DNA of 13,741 nt from an uncultured Bacteroidota bacterium (GTDB lineage: Bacteria; Bacteroidota; Bacteroidia; Chitinophagales; Chitinophagaceae), in NCBI GenBank assembly GCA_903944755.1, contig CAJATB010000243.1, positions 1 through 13,741 on the forward strand, read 5' to 3'. Of the stretch, positions 1 through 7,873 are shown piece after piece. The first letter of the stretch is position 1. Each line of letters starts with the position of its first letter. The notes beneath the pieces were generated by a model, which saw nothing but the letters and a program-made list of their open reading frames with translations, was not told where the DNA came from and searched no databases. The position numbers were made by a program, and so were the translations under genes.

Positions 1-654
1 AGCTTTAACCCTTGGAATTAAAATTTCAACGATATCTTTTTTGATCTTCTCCAACATCTTTCCTTCTTTATCAAAATCATCGTGTTGAGTTGAAACAACA
101 ATCGCATCAATTCTTACTGGCTCGTTTTTGTCGTTGTATTCTAATGTAACTTGAGACTTTGCATCAGGACGTAAATATTTAATAGCCTTGTTCTCTCTTC
201 TTAACGCAGCTAATTCTATTAAGATTTTGTGCGCTAAGTCAAGTGCCAATGGCATATAATCGTCTGTTTCGTTGCTTGCATAACCAAACATCATCCCTTG
301 GTCACCAGCACCTTGTTCTTCTTTCTTTTTTCTGTCCACCCCTTGGTTGATGTCAGCCGATTGCTCGTGAATAGCGCTTAAAATACCGCAGCTATTTGCT
401 TCGAACATGTATTCACTCTTAGTGTATCCAATTTTACGAATTACACCACGTGCAATTTCTTGAACGTCTAAATACGCTTTAGATTTTACCTCGCCAGCCA
501 ATATTACTTGGCCTGTAGTTACTAATGTTTCACAAGCTACTTTTGACTGTGGGTCAAATGCTAAAAAGTTGTCGATTAAGGCGTCAGAAATTTGATCGGC
601 TATTTTGTCCGGATGTCCTTCAGAAACGCTTTCAGAGGTAAATAAGTAGGGCAT
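1..654 (-). CDS. metK: S-adenosylmethionine synthetase, N-terminal 218 residues (runs off window start)
   Basis: Makes S-adenosylmethionine from ATP and methionine in the cytoplasm. I translated the minus strand from the ATG at 654; the frame is open to base 1, giving 218 codons, a little over half of the usual length of about 400 or more. The protein starts MPYLFTSESVSEGHPDK. The GHPDK motif at residues 13-17 belongs to the ATP/methionine site, and the family signature GAGDQG lies at 115-120, followed by MMFGYA. Conserved metal- and ATP-contacting segments are intact, so nothing suggests a pseudogene; the gene is cut only by the window edge. It lies 43 bases after the stop of the DUF4270 gene, with a promoter-like box in the gap, so it can be transcribed on its own as well as by read-through. 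Confidence 0.97.
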   Translation of the reverse strand, partial: MPYLFTSESVSEGHPDKIADQISDALIDNFLAFDPQSKVACETLVTTGQVILAGEVKSKAYLDVQEIARGVIRKIGYTKSEYMFEANSCGILSAIHEQSADINQGVDRKKKEEQGAGDQGMMFGYASNETDDYMPLALDLAHKILIELAALRRENKAIKYLRPDAKSQVTLEYNDKNEPVRIDAIVVSTQHDDFDKEGKMLEKIKKDIVEILIPRVKA

Positions 655-672
655 AGAATTTTATTTAAAGTG

Positions 673-680
673 CAAATATA
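673..680 (-). promoter_or_regulatory. Candidate -7 promoter element for metK
   Basis: The minus strand reads TATATTTG here, an exact match to the Bacteroidota -7 consensus TAnnTTTG, about 18 bases before the metK ATG. No TTG is found at the usual -33 distance, so it rests on the -7 box alone. The short leader it implies is normal in this phylum. Confidence 0.5.
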
Positions 681-697
681 TAAACTAATTGTAATAA

Positions 698-2173
698 TTA
701 TAAATCAGAATAGTAAATACGTAATCTCATCTTATATTTAGAATGGCTACCACCACCTAACCTTACTCTGCCGGTCGCAGGTGAATTACCTAATCCTGAA
801 CTTAAATAATTGATTGTTGAAATACTATTACTAGGACGTGGAGGCACAAAACGAATTGAATCGTTTACAGGAGCTATTATTCTAAAATCAAACATGGAAT
901 CTTTCCTAGAAATAACACCTTGTACATACCTACTAACATTGAAATTATAAGTAGCTATGTTTTCAACACCTTGGCTTGTTTTGTACATTAGTTGACCCCC
1001 AAAACGAAAAAAAGAAGCTGCATCTGATGAGCCTTGGAAATCATTTGGCACACTACGTAACAAAGGACTAGCGCTGTCATAAGCTGCTAAGAATAAATAA
1101 TTAGGCGGTAGTAAATGTTTTTCCAAAGCGTTTGGCGCTTCTGTTGGCACTTGTTCTGCAATAAGTTCTGCTCGGTGCACTAACTTATTTGGGAAATTTT
1201 TCAATCCTGGGATTTTAATTTTTACCATTGTTCCCGGACTTGATTGTACATAAACAAGTGACTCATTTGCATTGCCATTCATATGCATACTTGCTTCCGA
1301 CCCAGCCCTATTTCTCTTTATAAAATTAGCTTGTGCGTTATAATAAGAAGAGAATTTAAAATAAGCAACAAGTGTATCCTTCTTGCCTGGAGTAGCTAAT
1401 GAATTAGTTGTATAGTATAAACCTAGTTTTGTATTCGTGTCAACCAAGCTAGTTTTTAATAACACATTGTTGTTCGAACTTGCGTCCGCAGTTAATGCAA
1501 ATCCTGGGAAATAGGCCCTTAGTGTTGAATCATTCTTATAGGCATTTGTAGAATCATATGTTTTAATAAACAAATCAGCATACGACTTCAATAAAGGAAT
1601 TCTAATTTGCTTTCTTGCCGATTCAAACCTGTTAAATACAGAGTCCCCCACTTTAGTAAAGTCTAAGTTATATGGATTAGCAAGTGCCGCGTCTGTTTGT
1701 ATATTATAAACTTCAGGATAGTTAGTAGCATAAGAAAGATTCATTAGCATTGGAGTTGCTGTGCTAATTCTTCTTAGGTTCAATTTTAGTGGCTTTGTAG
1801 AATCTCCATAAAATCCAGCGTAGGACAATACAAGTACAGCTGAATCGACTGTAATACTATCCTTATTGCCTTGTAGATAAAAAGGGAAGTTATTAGGTGT
1901 TAACTGGAAATACATGGAAGCTGCAGTGGCACCAAAAAGCGCATCATCTGTTAAGTTTCCAACAATATGAACATCACTTCCATATATTCTTAATGAATCG
2001 GGCCTGTCGACTGTTTCTGTTTCAACAACAAGGATTGTGTCTTGGGTATTAAAATAATCCTTTGATACGAAATCCAATCCTAATTCCGAAGTGCCTATTC
2101 GAGTACACGCAGAAAGTGAAATGATTGATAATAATAAAATGGGAAATTTTCTTCCTATGTTAAATGATGCCAT
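698..2173 (-). CDS. DUF4270 family lipoprotein
   Basis: A 491-residue exported protein of the Bacteroidota-specific DUF4270 family; the function is unknown. It has a lipoprotein signal peptide: basic N-terminus (GRKF), hydrophobic stretch 11-20 and lipobox LSAC with the acylated Cys at 23. The mature part is rich in Ser, Asn and Thr and looks beta-rich. Family hallmarks are the early segment resembling 'VGNLTDDALFGATAAS' (around 71-86), where a strand is followed by a D-D/FG turn and an alternating strand, and the C-terminal RLRIYYSDL-type ending after a Gly-rich turn (GGGSHS). The start lies 15 bases after the stop of the upstream GT5-like gene, so both are probably one transcript. From memory, this pairing recurs in Bacteroidota. 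The lipobox and size suggest an outer-membrane or periplasmic role; no enzyme motif is seen. Confidence 0.85.
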   Translation of the reverse strand: MASFNIGRKFPILLLSIISLSACTRIGTSELGLDFVSKDYFNTQDTILVVETETVDRPDSLRIYGSDVHIVGNLTDDALFGATAASMYFQLTPNNFPFYLQGNKDSITVDSAVLVLSYAGFYGDSTKPLKLNLRRISTATPMLMNLSYATNYPEVYNIQTDAALANPYNLDFTKVGDSVFNRFESARKQIRIPLLKSYADLFIKTYDSTNAYKNDSTLRAYFPGFALTADASSNNNVLLKTSLVDTNTKLGLYYTTNSLATPGKKDTLVAYFKFSSYYNAQANFIKRNRAGSEASMHMNGNANESLVYVQSSPGTMVKIKIPGLKNFPNKLVHRAELIAEQVPTEAPNALEKHLLPPNYLFLAAYDSASPLLRSVPNDFQGSSDAASFFRFGGQLMYKTSQGVENIATYNFNVSRYVQGVISRKDSMFDFRIIAPVNDSIRFVPPRPSNSISTINYLSSGLGNSPATGRVRLGGGSHSKYKMRLRIYYSDL

Positions 2174-2188
2174 GAATTAAATTTTTCT

Positions 2189-3007
2189 TTACTTGCCTGC
2201 AAGTTCGTTGTATAAATCTAAATACTCTGTTAAATCAGAATCCCATCCTAAGAATGGAACTACTTTTTTCCCTTTAACGGCCGAGAATTCAGCGACTAGT
2301 TTTTTGTCTATAATATCAGACCCAAAAGTGATTGCATCAGCATAAGTTGCGCCACCACGAAATAGTCCTGTATTAGTTAATTCTTTAAATGATTCTAATT
2401 CTTTCTCTTTAATATTACCATTAATAAGGGCTTTTGTTAAAAAATCCTCATTTAGTTTTTCGTCAAAAGTATTAGCACCTATAGTATATACCAATTTAGA
2501 ATTCGAGAAAACGGGTTCTTTCTTATAAGCTGTTTTAATGAATGCTGGGATTAAACTTGTCATCCAACCACTACAATGAATAATATCTGGAGGCCAGCCA
2601 AATTTCTTAACCGTTTCTAATGCACCTCTGCAGAAAAATATTGTCCTTAATACATTATCATCAAACCATTTTTCTGACTCATCGTGAAAAATTTGCTTTC
2701 GCTTGAAAAAATCCTCATTCTCTAGAAAATAAACCTGCAACCTTGCGTTAGGCAAAGAAGCTACTTTAATTTGTAAAGGATAGTCGTCACTGTCTACCTG
2801 AACATTAATGCCCGAAAGGCGCACCACTTCATGTAAACGATGTCTTCGTTCATTAATTACACCAAAACGTGGCATAATACAACGAACTTCCAAACCACTT
2901 TCATTGCTTTTAATAGCCAATTTATTAATCACCTCAGCGAACTCTGTCAACTCCAAATAGGGGGACATTTCCGTTGCGATGTATAAGATTCGTTTTTTTT
3001 CAGACAT
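2189..3007 (-). CDS. Short GT5-type glycogen/starch synthase-like protein (N-terminal lobe only)
   Basis: About 272 residues resembling only the first Rossmann lobe of GT5 glycogen/starch synthases (RILYIATEMSPY at 6-17, PRFG near 46, PPDIIHCSGW in the middle, and a late DAITFGSDIID). Full GT5 enzymes have about 480 residues and a second lobe; here there is none. The KTGGL-type ADP-glucose motif expected after the first strand reads ELTEF (residues 19-23), and the HDW of the family reads CSGW. So it is doubtful that it makes glycogen; homologs of this short form are typical of Bacteroidota and are usually annotated glycogen/starch synthase. I chose the ATG at 3007: the upstream in-frame ATG at 3037 would fall almost on the transcription start predicted from the TACCTTTG box, and MSEKKRIL is a natural N-terminus. 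It is first in a probable operon with the DUF4270 lipoprotein. Confidence 0.8.
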   Translation of the reverse strand: MSEKKRILYIATEMSPYLELTEFAEVINKLAIKSNESGLEVRCIMPRFGVINERRHRLHEVVRLSGINVQVDSDDYPLQIKVASLPNARLQVYFLENEDFFKRKQIFHDESEKWFDDNVLRTIFFCRGALETVKKFGWPPDIIHCSGWMTSLIPAFIKTAYKKEPVFSNSKLVYTIGANTFDEKLNEDFLTKALINGNIKEKELESFKELTNTGLFRGGATYADAITFGSDIIDKKLVAEFSAVKGKKVVPFLGWDSDLTEYLDLYNELAGK

Positions 3008-3045
3008 TCTTGTTGGGTTTAACTCAGATCCAAACATTGAGTGTG

Positions 3046-3053
3046 CAAAGGTA
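3046..3053 (-). promoter_or_regulatory. Candidate -7 promoter element for the GT5-like/DUF4270 operon
   Basis: The minus strand reads TACCTTTG, an exact match to TAnnTTTG. Transcription would begin near 3039, leaving a leader of about 30 bases before the ATG at 3007. No clear -33 TTG is seen. The box argues against the upstream ATG at 3037 being used. Confidence 0.55.
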
Positions 3054-3166
3054 CGGAATAGTAAGGACTTTAAGAAACCTCAAAAAAGGGCTATAAATAC
3101 CCTTAATGGGCCACTTAATGTTGGCAAATAGGTTGTAATTTGCAGCCTATTGAAATAACGATCCTT

Positions 3167-4150
3167 ATGGGTAAATTCCTTAAAATAGCCTTCTTCTTCT
3201 TAATTGGCATCTTGCTGATATGGTGGAGTTTACACCAAATTCCACCTCAAGAATGGGAAAAGTTCACTCAGGCTTTAGCTAAATCAAAGCTATTACTATT
3301 TATACCCGTATTTTTTATTTTGGCATTATCCCATTTCTTTAGGGCACTTCGTTGGCGTTTAATTATGGAGCCTTTGGGGTACAAACCTTCCATAATAAAT
3401 ACCTACTTGGCGGTGCTTATTGGCTATTTAGCCAACTTGGCGGTACCAAGGTTAGGCGAGGTGTTAAAATGTACCCTACTGGCTAAGTATGAAAAAGTAC
3501 CTGCCGAAAAAATTGTGGGCACCATTGTTGCCGAACGTGCATTTGATGTAATAAGTTTAGGCATTATATTTTTACTAGCACTCACCCTTCAATTTAATGT
3601 AATTCAAGCTGGGTGGATACAGTTAAAAACACAATCCACACCTGACGCTGCTGCTGCTGGCGGGAATAATTTATTGTTATACCTTATTGGAGGTGTTATA
3701 CTTATTGGCTTTATAGCAATATGGATTTTTAGAAAGAAATTGACTGGCCCAATAATTAAATTTAAAATTATTTTATTGGGTATTTGGGAAGGTGTTATTA
3801 GTGCAACCAAATTAAAGAAACATAATTTATTTTTCTTCTACTCCTTTGCTATTTGGTTTTTATACCTGCTTGCTACTTTTATTGGCTTGTATGGTACCGA
3901 AGGCACTGCAAGTTCTTTTTCAACAGCAATAAGCTGTTTGGCTTACGCCAGCATTGGCATGATACTTACCCCTGGTGGCATTGGCGCATATGCCTATTTT
4001 ATGGCAAAAGTGTTGGAATTAAATGGTGTGGAATATGCATTGGGATTAGCAAATGGAACACTGCAATGGTTTGCACAATTTTTAATTGTAATTGTACTTG
4101 GGGGAGTAAGTTTAATATTATTACCTATTATTAATAAAGAAGCTAAGTAA
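3167..4150 (+). CDS. LPG-synthase-TM / UPF0104 family integral membrane protein (flippase-like)
   Basis: A 327-residue inner-membrane protein with about eight hydrophobic helices, matching the lysylphosphatidylglycerol-synthase transmembrane domain family (UPF0104, AglD/MprF N-terminal-like). Seen in order: a first TM helix directly after MGKFLK, the FFRALRWRLIMEPLG loop, the family signature RLGEVLK at 95-101, the ER..D segment at 123-127, and a late Gly-rich helix (TPGGIGAYAYF). Members are thought to move or anchor lipid-linked substrates; the substrate here is unknown. There is no soluble lysyl-transferase domain, so it is not a full MprF. The frame is open upstream to a TTG at 3140, but the ATG at 3167 places the first helix normally and is preferred. 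It is the first gene of a tight plus-strand series; the next start lies 1 base after its stop. A GCT repeat near 3646-3660 encodes a short Ala run in a loop. Confidence 0.85.
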   Translation: MGKFLKIAFFFLIGILLIWWSLHQIPPQEWEKFTQALAKSKLLLFIPVFFILALSHFFRALRWRLIMEPLGYKPSIINTYLAVLIGYLANLAVPRLGEVLKCTLLAKYEKVPAEKIVGTIVAERAFDVISLGIIFLLALTLQFNVIQAGWIQLKTQSTPDAAAAGGNNLLLYLIGGVILIGFIAIWIFRKKLTGPIIKFKIILLGIWEGVISATKLKKHNLFFFYSFAIWFLYLLATFIGLYGTEGTASSFSTAISCLAYASIGMILTPGGIGAYAYFMAKVLELNGVEYALGLANGTLQWFAQFLIVIVLGGVSLILLPIINKEAK

Positions 4151-4151
4151 T

Positions 4152-4640
4152 ATGCGATTTGTAGAAGCTATAGCAAAAAAAATAATGACTGTTGCGGAGG
4201 CAAAGGCACAAATTCAAGCATGGAAAGTTGCTGGTAAAACTTTTGCATTTACGAATGGCTGTTTTGATATTTTACATCCCGGCCATTTATACTCCCTAGC
4301 AGAAACTGCAAAAGAAGCCGATTATTTAATAGTGGGTTTAAATAGTGACGCAAGTGTGAAACGACTAAAAGGCCCTGGCCGACCTATAAATTCAACAGAA
4401 AGCCGTGCTATTGTCTTAGCTAATTTAGTATTAGTGGATGCAGTGATTGTATTTGAGGAAGATACCCCGCTTGAACTTATTTCTACTTTACTACCCGATG
4501 TACTTGTTAAAGGTGGCGACTATACTATTGATACCATTGTTGGTGCGAAAGAAATAATTGCTAATGGCGGGAAGGTGATTATAAACCCAATAGTGGAAGG
4601 ATTCTCAACCACTAATATCATCGAAAAAATAAAACATTAA
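4152..4640 (+). CDS. rfaE2: D-glycero-beta-D-manno-heptose 1-phosphate adenylyltransferase
   Basis: A 162-residue nucleotidyltransferase of the RfaE domain II / HldE C-terminal type. It adds AMP from ATP to heptose 1-phosphate to give ADP-heptose for lipopolysaccharide core or S-layer-type glycans. Motifs: TNGCFDILHPGH at 34-45 with the HxGH nucleotide-binding motif at 42-45, GLNSDASVKRLKGPGRPIN at 62-80, the LVKGGDY segment at 118-124, and STTNIIEKI at 152-160. The length fits the stand-alone form; no kinase domain (RfaE1/HldE N-terminal) is present in this window, so that step must be encoded elsewhere. The start is 1 base after the previous stop; a second in-frame ATG at 4185 is possible because the first 11 residues are not conserved in my recollection of the family. 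It sits between a flippase-like gene and an aldehyde dehydrogenase. Confidence 0.93.
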   Translation: MRFVEAIAKKIMTVAEAKAQIQAWKVAGKTFAFTNGCFDILHPGHLYSLAETAKEADYLIVGLNSDASVKRLKGPGRPINSTESRAIVLANLVLVDAVIVFEEDTPLELISTLLPDVLVKGGDYTIDTIVGAKEIIANGGKVIINPIVEGFSTTNIIEKIKH

Positions 4641-4656
4641 TAAACGTTAATTTATC

Positions 4657-6180
4657 ATGGAATTTTTAAAACAACTTCAAATTCAAAAAGAAAATGAAGG
4701 CACTTCAACAGGATTAGTTTGGCTTAATAGTAATGGAGAATTGAATTTGTCACACTCCCCTGTTGACACCAAATTAATTGGCGCAGTGAAGCAAACTGAT
4801 AAAGAAGCATATGAGCAAGTTATTAAAACTGCACAAGCCGCTTACTTAGAATGGAGAACATGGCCGGCTCCAAAACGTGGAGAAGTAGTAAGACAATTAG
4901 GGGATGCATTAAGAACAGAAAAGCAAGCATTAGGGCAATTAGTGAGCTATGAAATGGGCAAAAGTTTACAAGAAGGATTAGGCGAAGTACAAGAGATGAT
5001 TGACATATGTGATTTTGCGGTAGGCTTATCAAGACAGTTATATGGTTTAACAATGCATAGCGAAAGACCTTCACATAGGATGTACGAACAGTGGCACCCA
5101 ATGGGTATAGTAGGTATTATTTCCGCATTCAATTTCCCTGTGGCTGTATGGAGTTGGAACGCCGCTTTGGCATGGGTTTGTGGAAACGTGAGTGTTTGGA
5201 AACCAAGTGAAAAAACACCTATATGTGGCAATGCAATTCAAAATATAGTTGCAAAAGTATTTGCAGCGAACAATGTACCTGAAGGCGTGAACTGTTTAAT
5301 TCAAGGTGGTAGAGAAGTGGGAGAATGGATGAGTCACGATGCACGTATTCCATTAGTTTCTGCAACAGGTTCAACAAGAATGGGTAAAGAATTAAATATT
5401 GCAGTTGCCGGACGTTTAGGAAAAACAATTTTAGAATTAGGAGGTAACAATGCTATTATTATTTCCGAGCATGCCGATTTAGATATGTCTTTGATTGGCG
5501 CTGTGTTTGGAGCCGTTGGAACTGCAGGACAAAGATGTACTTCAACAAGAAGGTTAATTATTCACGAAAAAGTATACGATAGTTTTGTTGCAAAATTAAC
5601 AAAGGCTTATCAGCAAATAGTAATTGGTGACCCATTAGATGCGAAAAATCACATGGGGCCATTGATTGACAAAGATGCAGTGAAAATGTATTTGCATTCT
5701 ATTGAAGCTTGTAAAAAAGAAGGTGGTAAATTTTTAGTTGAAGGTGGCGTTTTAGAAGGTGCAGGTTACGAAAGCGGCTGTTATGTTAAACCTTGTATTG
5801 CGGAAGCACTTCCTCATTATAAAATAGTACAGCACGAAACATTTGCCCCTATTTTATATGTTATGAAATATTCAACTTTAGAAGAAGCTATTGCAATTCA
5901 AAATGGAGTACCACAAGGTTTGTCTTCTGCAATTATGACAACTAATTTAAGAGAGTCAGAATTATTCTTATCTGCATTAGGTAGTGATTGTGGAATTGCA
6001 AATGTAAATATTGGCACAAGTGGTGCTGAAATAGGTGGTGCATTTGGAGGAGAAAAAGAAACAGGCGGTGGAAGAGAAAGCGGTAGCGATGCATGGAAAG
6101 CATACATGCGCCGTCAAACAAACACTATTAATTATAGTACCCAGCTTCCATTAGCGCAAGGCATTAAATTTGATTTATAA
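4657..6180 (+). CDS. ALDH7-family aldehyde dehydrogenase (aminoadipate-semialdehyde dehydrogenase-like)
   Basis: A 507-residue NAD(P)-dependent aldehyde dehydrogenase of full family length. The active site is intact: N159 in FNFP, K182 in WKPSEKTP, general base E260 in LELGGNN and nucleophile C294 in GQRCTSTRR. The segment SERPSHRMYEQWHPMGIVG (135-153) and AVWSWNAALAWVCGN (163-177) are typical of the ALDH7/antiquitin group, whose members oxidise alpha-aminoadipate semialdehyde in lysine breakdown, among other aldehydes. I infer the substrate only from this resemblance. It starts 16 bases after rfaE2 and ends 26 bases before the S8 peptidase gene, so it is probably co-transcribed, though no other lysine-catabolic gene is nearby. 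The high density of family residues to the end (GGEKETGGGRESGSDAWK) argues for a working enzyme. Confidence 0.92.
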   Translation: MEFLKQLQIQKENEGTSTGLVWLNSNGELNLSHSPVDTKLIGAVKQTDKEAYEQVIKTAQAAYLEWRTWPAPKRGEVVRQLGDALRTEKQALGQLVSYEMGKSLQEGLGEVQEMIDICDFAVGLSRQLYGLTMHSERPSHRMYEQWHPMGIVGIISAFNFPVAVWSWNAALAWVCGNVSVWKPSEKTPICGNAIQNIVAKVFAANNVPEGVNCLIQGGREVGEWMSHDARIPLVSATGSTRMGKELNIAVAGRLGKTILELGGNNAIIISEHADLDMSLIGAVFGAVGTAGQRCTSTRRLIIHEKVYDSFVAKLTKAYQQIVIGDPLDAKNHMGPLIDKDAVKMYLHSIEACKKEGGKFLVEGGVLEGAGYESGCYVKPCIAEALPHYKIVQHETFAPILYVMKYSTLEEAIAIQNGVPQGLSSAIMTTNLRESELFLSALGSDCGIANVNIGTSGAEIGGAFGGEKETGGGRESGSDAWKAYMRRQTNTINYSTQLPLAQGIKFDL

Positions 6181-6206
6181 TAATTGTTGTCAAATTATTT
6201 AACTGT

Positions 6207-7862
6207 ATGAAAAAGTGGTCGCTCCTATTATTACTAATAATTGCATGTAAAATTTCTTTTAGCCAAAGTTCATTGAATTGGCATTGGAAGGATTTGACAG
6301 CTGATTCAGTGCATGGCATAAGTTTAAAACAAGCTTATACAGTTTTGGCAACATTACCTAATAAGCCTGCACCAGTAATTGTAGCAGTTTTGGATGGTGG
6401 CATTGACACCAATCACATTGCACTCAAAAATTTATTTTGGGTAAACAAAAAAGAAATTCCTAATAATAAAATTGACGACGACAAGAATGGATATGTAGAC
6501 GACATTAATGGTTGGAATTTTTTAGGTGGGAAGGATGGCAGAAATATAGATAAAGCTTCTGATGAAAAATCAAGAATATACCACAAGTATAAATCCTTGT
6601 ATGAAGGACAAATGGTGGATACCAATAGTTTAAACAAAGTTCAAAAAAAACAATATCTAACCTGGTCAAAAACAGCACAAGAAGTTGAGTTTAGCGAAAA
6701 CGATGCCGACAACTTAAGCTATATTAAAATGGCAACCAATGCCATAAAAAAACTTGGTGCTACTATTATTAAGGAGTTAAACGACACCAATTTTACTGCA
6801 GAACAATTAGAACCATTTCAACCAATAGGTCGAGTTACACTTGAAGCTAAAATGGCTTACCTACGCACAGTGGTAATTTTAGGCGTAGACAAAGAAGCAC
6901 CTTATAAAGAAGTCATCCAAGATTTGGACGAATTTATTGCAGGCAAGGAAAAAGCTGCAATATCAAAAATACAAGCACCAGCACCTATTCGCGAAGACAT
7001 TATAAAGGACAATTATTTTAGTTTATCAGACAAGTATTACGGCAACAGCGACATTACTGGACCAAACGCAAAGCATGGGACACATGTTGCAGGACTGGTT
7101 GCAAGTATACCCGATTCAAATTGGTTGGTACAATCCTACTATCCTGCTATTAAAATAATGGGACTACGTTTGGTGCCAGACGGTGACGAATACGATAAAG
7201 ATGTTGCACTTGGCATTAGGTATGCAGTAGACAATGGTGCTAAAGTAATAAATATGAGTTTTGGGAAATCCTATTCACCTGAACAAGCATGGGTAGATAG
7301 TGCTATTAGATATGCTGCACAAAAGGACGTATTAATAATTCATTCTGCTGGAAATGAATACTATGACCTAAACCAAAAGGAAGTATTCCCAACCCCCTAT
7401 TCAAGCCTATTTAATGACACTGCTAAAAATATGATTACTATTGGAGCAACTAGCGATCCAAATATTAGCGGTAGTTTATTAACTGATTTTAGTAATTACG
7501 GTTCTAAAATTGTTGACGTGCTTGCACCAGGTGATAAAATATATTCCACACTCCCTGGTATAAATAATTATGGGTACCTAAGAGGTACAAGTATGGCCGC
7601 TCCTATTGTAAGTCATATAGCCGCAATGATACGTTCTTATTTTCCAACACTTACTGCCATTCAAGTAAAAGAAATACTTTTACAAAGTGCTAGGAATACT
7701 GCCGACGATGCAATTGCCTATGAAGTGCCCCAACACGAAGAAAGTAAAACATTAAATGAAATTAGTAAAATTGGTGGTATTGTAAATGCTGCAAATGCAT
7801 TAGCATTAGCAAAAAAATATTCAACAATAAAAATAACACAACTTAAAAAAAGAACGAAATAA
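6207..7862 (+). CDS. Secreted S8 (subtilisin-like) serine peptidase
   Basis: A 551-residue exported subtilase. The signal peptide spans about 1-20 (MKKWSLLLLLIIACKISFS); a Cys at 14 is inside the hydrophobic core and not a good lipobox. The catalytic triad is complete: D63 in VAVLDGGIDTNH, H290 in HGTHVAGL, S462 in GTSMAAP, with oxyanion N383 in SAGNE. After the Asp motif comes IDDDKNGYVDDINGWNF (89-105), a Bacteroidota-type segment with an EF-hand-like D-x-D-x-N-G spacing that may bind calcium. Between Asp and His lies an insert of about 170 mostly helical, charged residues (110-280), longer than in classical subtilisin. There is no propeptide inhibitor domain, PDZ domain or T9SS C-terminal sorting domain that I can see; the protein ends in a basic tail (KKRTK). 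It starts 26 bases after the ALDH gene and is followed 11 bases later by the DinB-like gene. Substrate unknown. Confidence 0.9.
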   Translation: MKKWSLLLLLIIACKISFSQSSLNWHWKDLTADSVHGISLKQAYTVLATLPNKPAPVIVAVLDGGIDTNHIALKNLFWVNKKEIPNNKIDDDKNGYVDDINGWNFLGGKDGRNIDKASDEKSRIYHKYKSLYEGQMVDTNSLNKVQKKQYLTWSKTAQEVEFSENDADNLSYIKMATNAIKKLGATIIKELNDTNFTAEQLEPFQPIGRVTLEAKMAYLRTVVILGVDKEAPYKEVIQDLDEFIAGKEKAAISKIQAPAPIREDIIKDNYFSLSDKYYGNSDITGPNAKHGTHVAGLVASIPDSNWLVQSYYPAIKIMGLRLVPDGDEYDKDVALGIRYAVDNGAKVINMSFGKSYSPEQAWVDSAIRYAAQKDVLIIHSAGNEYYDLNQKEVFPTPYSSLFNDTAKNMITIGATSDPNISGSLLTDFSNYGSKIVDVLAPGDKIYSTLPGINNYGYLRGTSMAAPIVSHIAAMIRSYFPTLTAIQVKEILLQSARNTADDAIAYEVPQHEESKTLNEISKIGGIVNAANALALAKKYSTIKITQLKKRTK

Positions 7863-7873
7863 TAAAACAAACT

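Noticed and set aside
3140..3166. In-frame TTG extension of the flippase-like gene
   Set aside because: It adds nine polar residues before a normal membrane-protein start; the ATG at 3167 fits better.
3643..3663. GCT trinucleotide run as a possible phase-variable repeat
   Set aside because: Only four to five imperfect units, and unit changes would keep the frame; it simply encodes a short Ala run in a loop.
3853..4134. Open frame on the plus strand in another phase inside the flippase-like gene, 93 codons
   Set aside because: Its product is an implausible Trp/Tyr/Cys-rich string, and it lies wholly inside a well-supported membrane protein gene.
4823..5428. Several overlapping antisense open frames opposite the ALDH7 gene
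   Set aside because: They overlap each other and a full-length enzyme gene with all active-site residues; no start context or family match.
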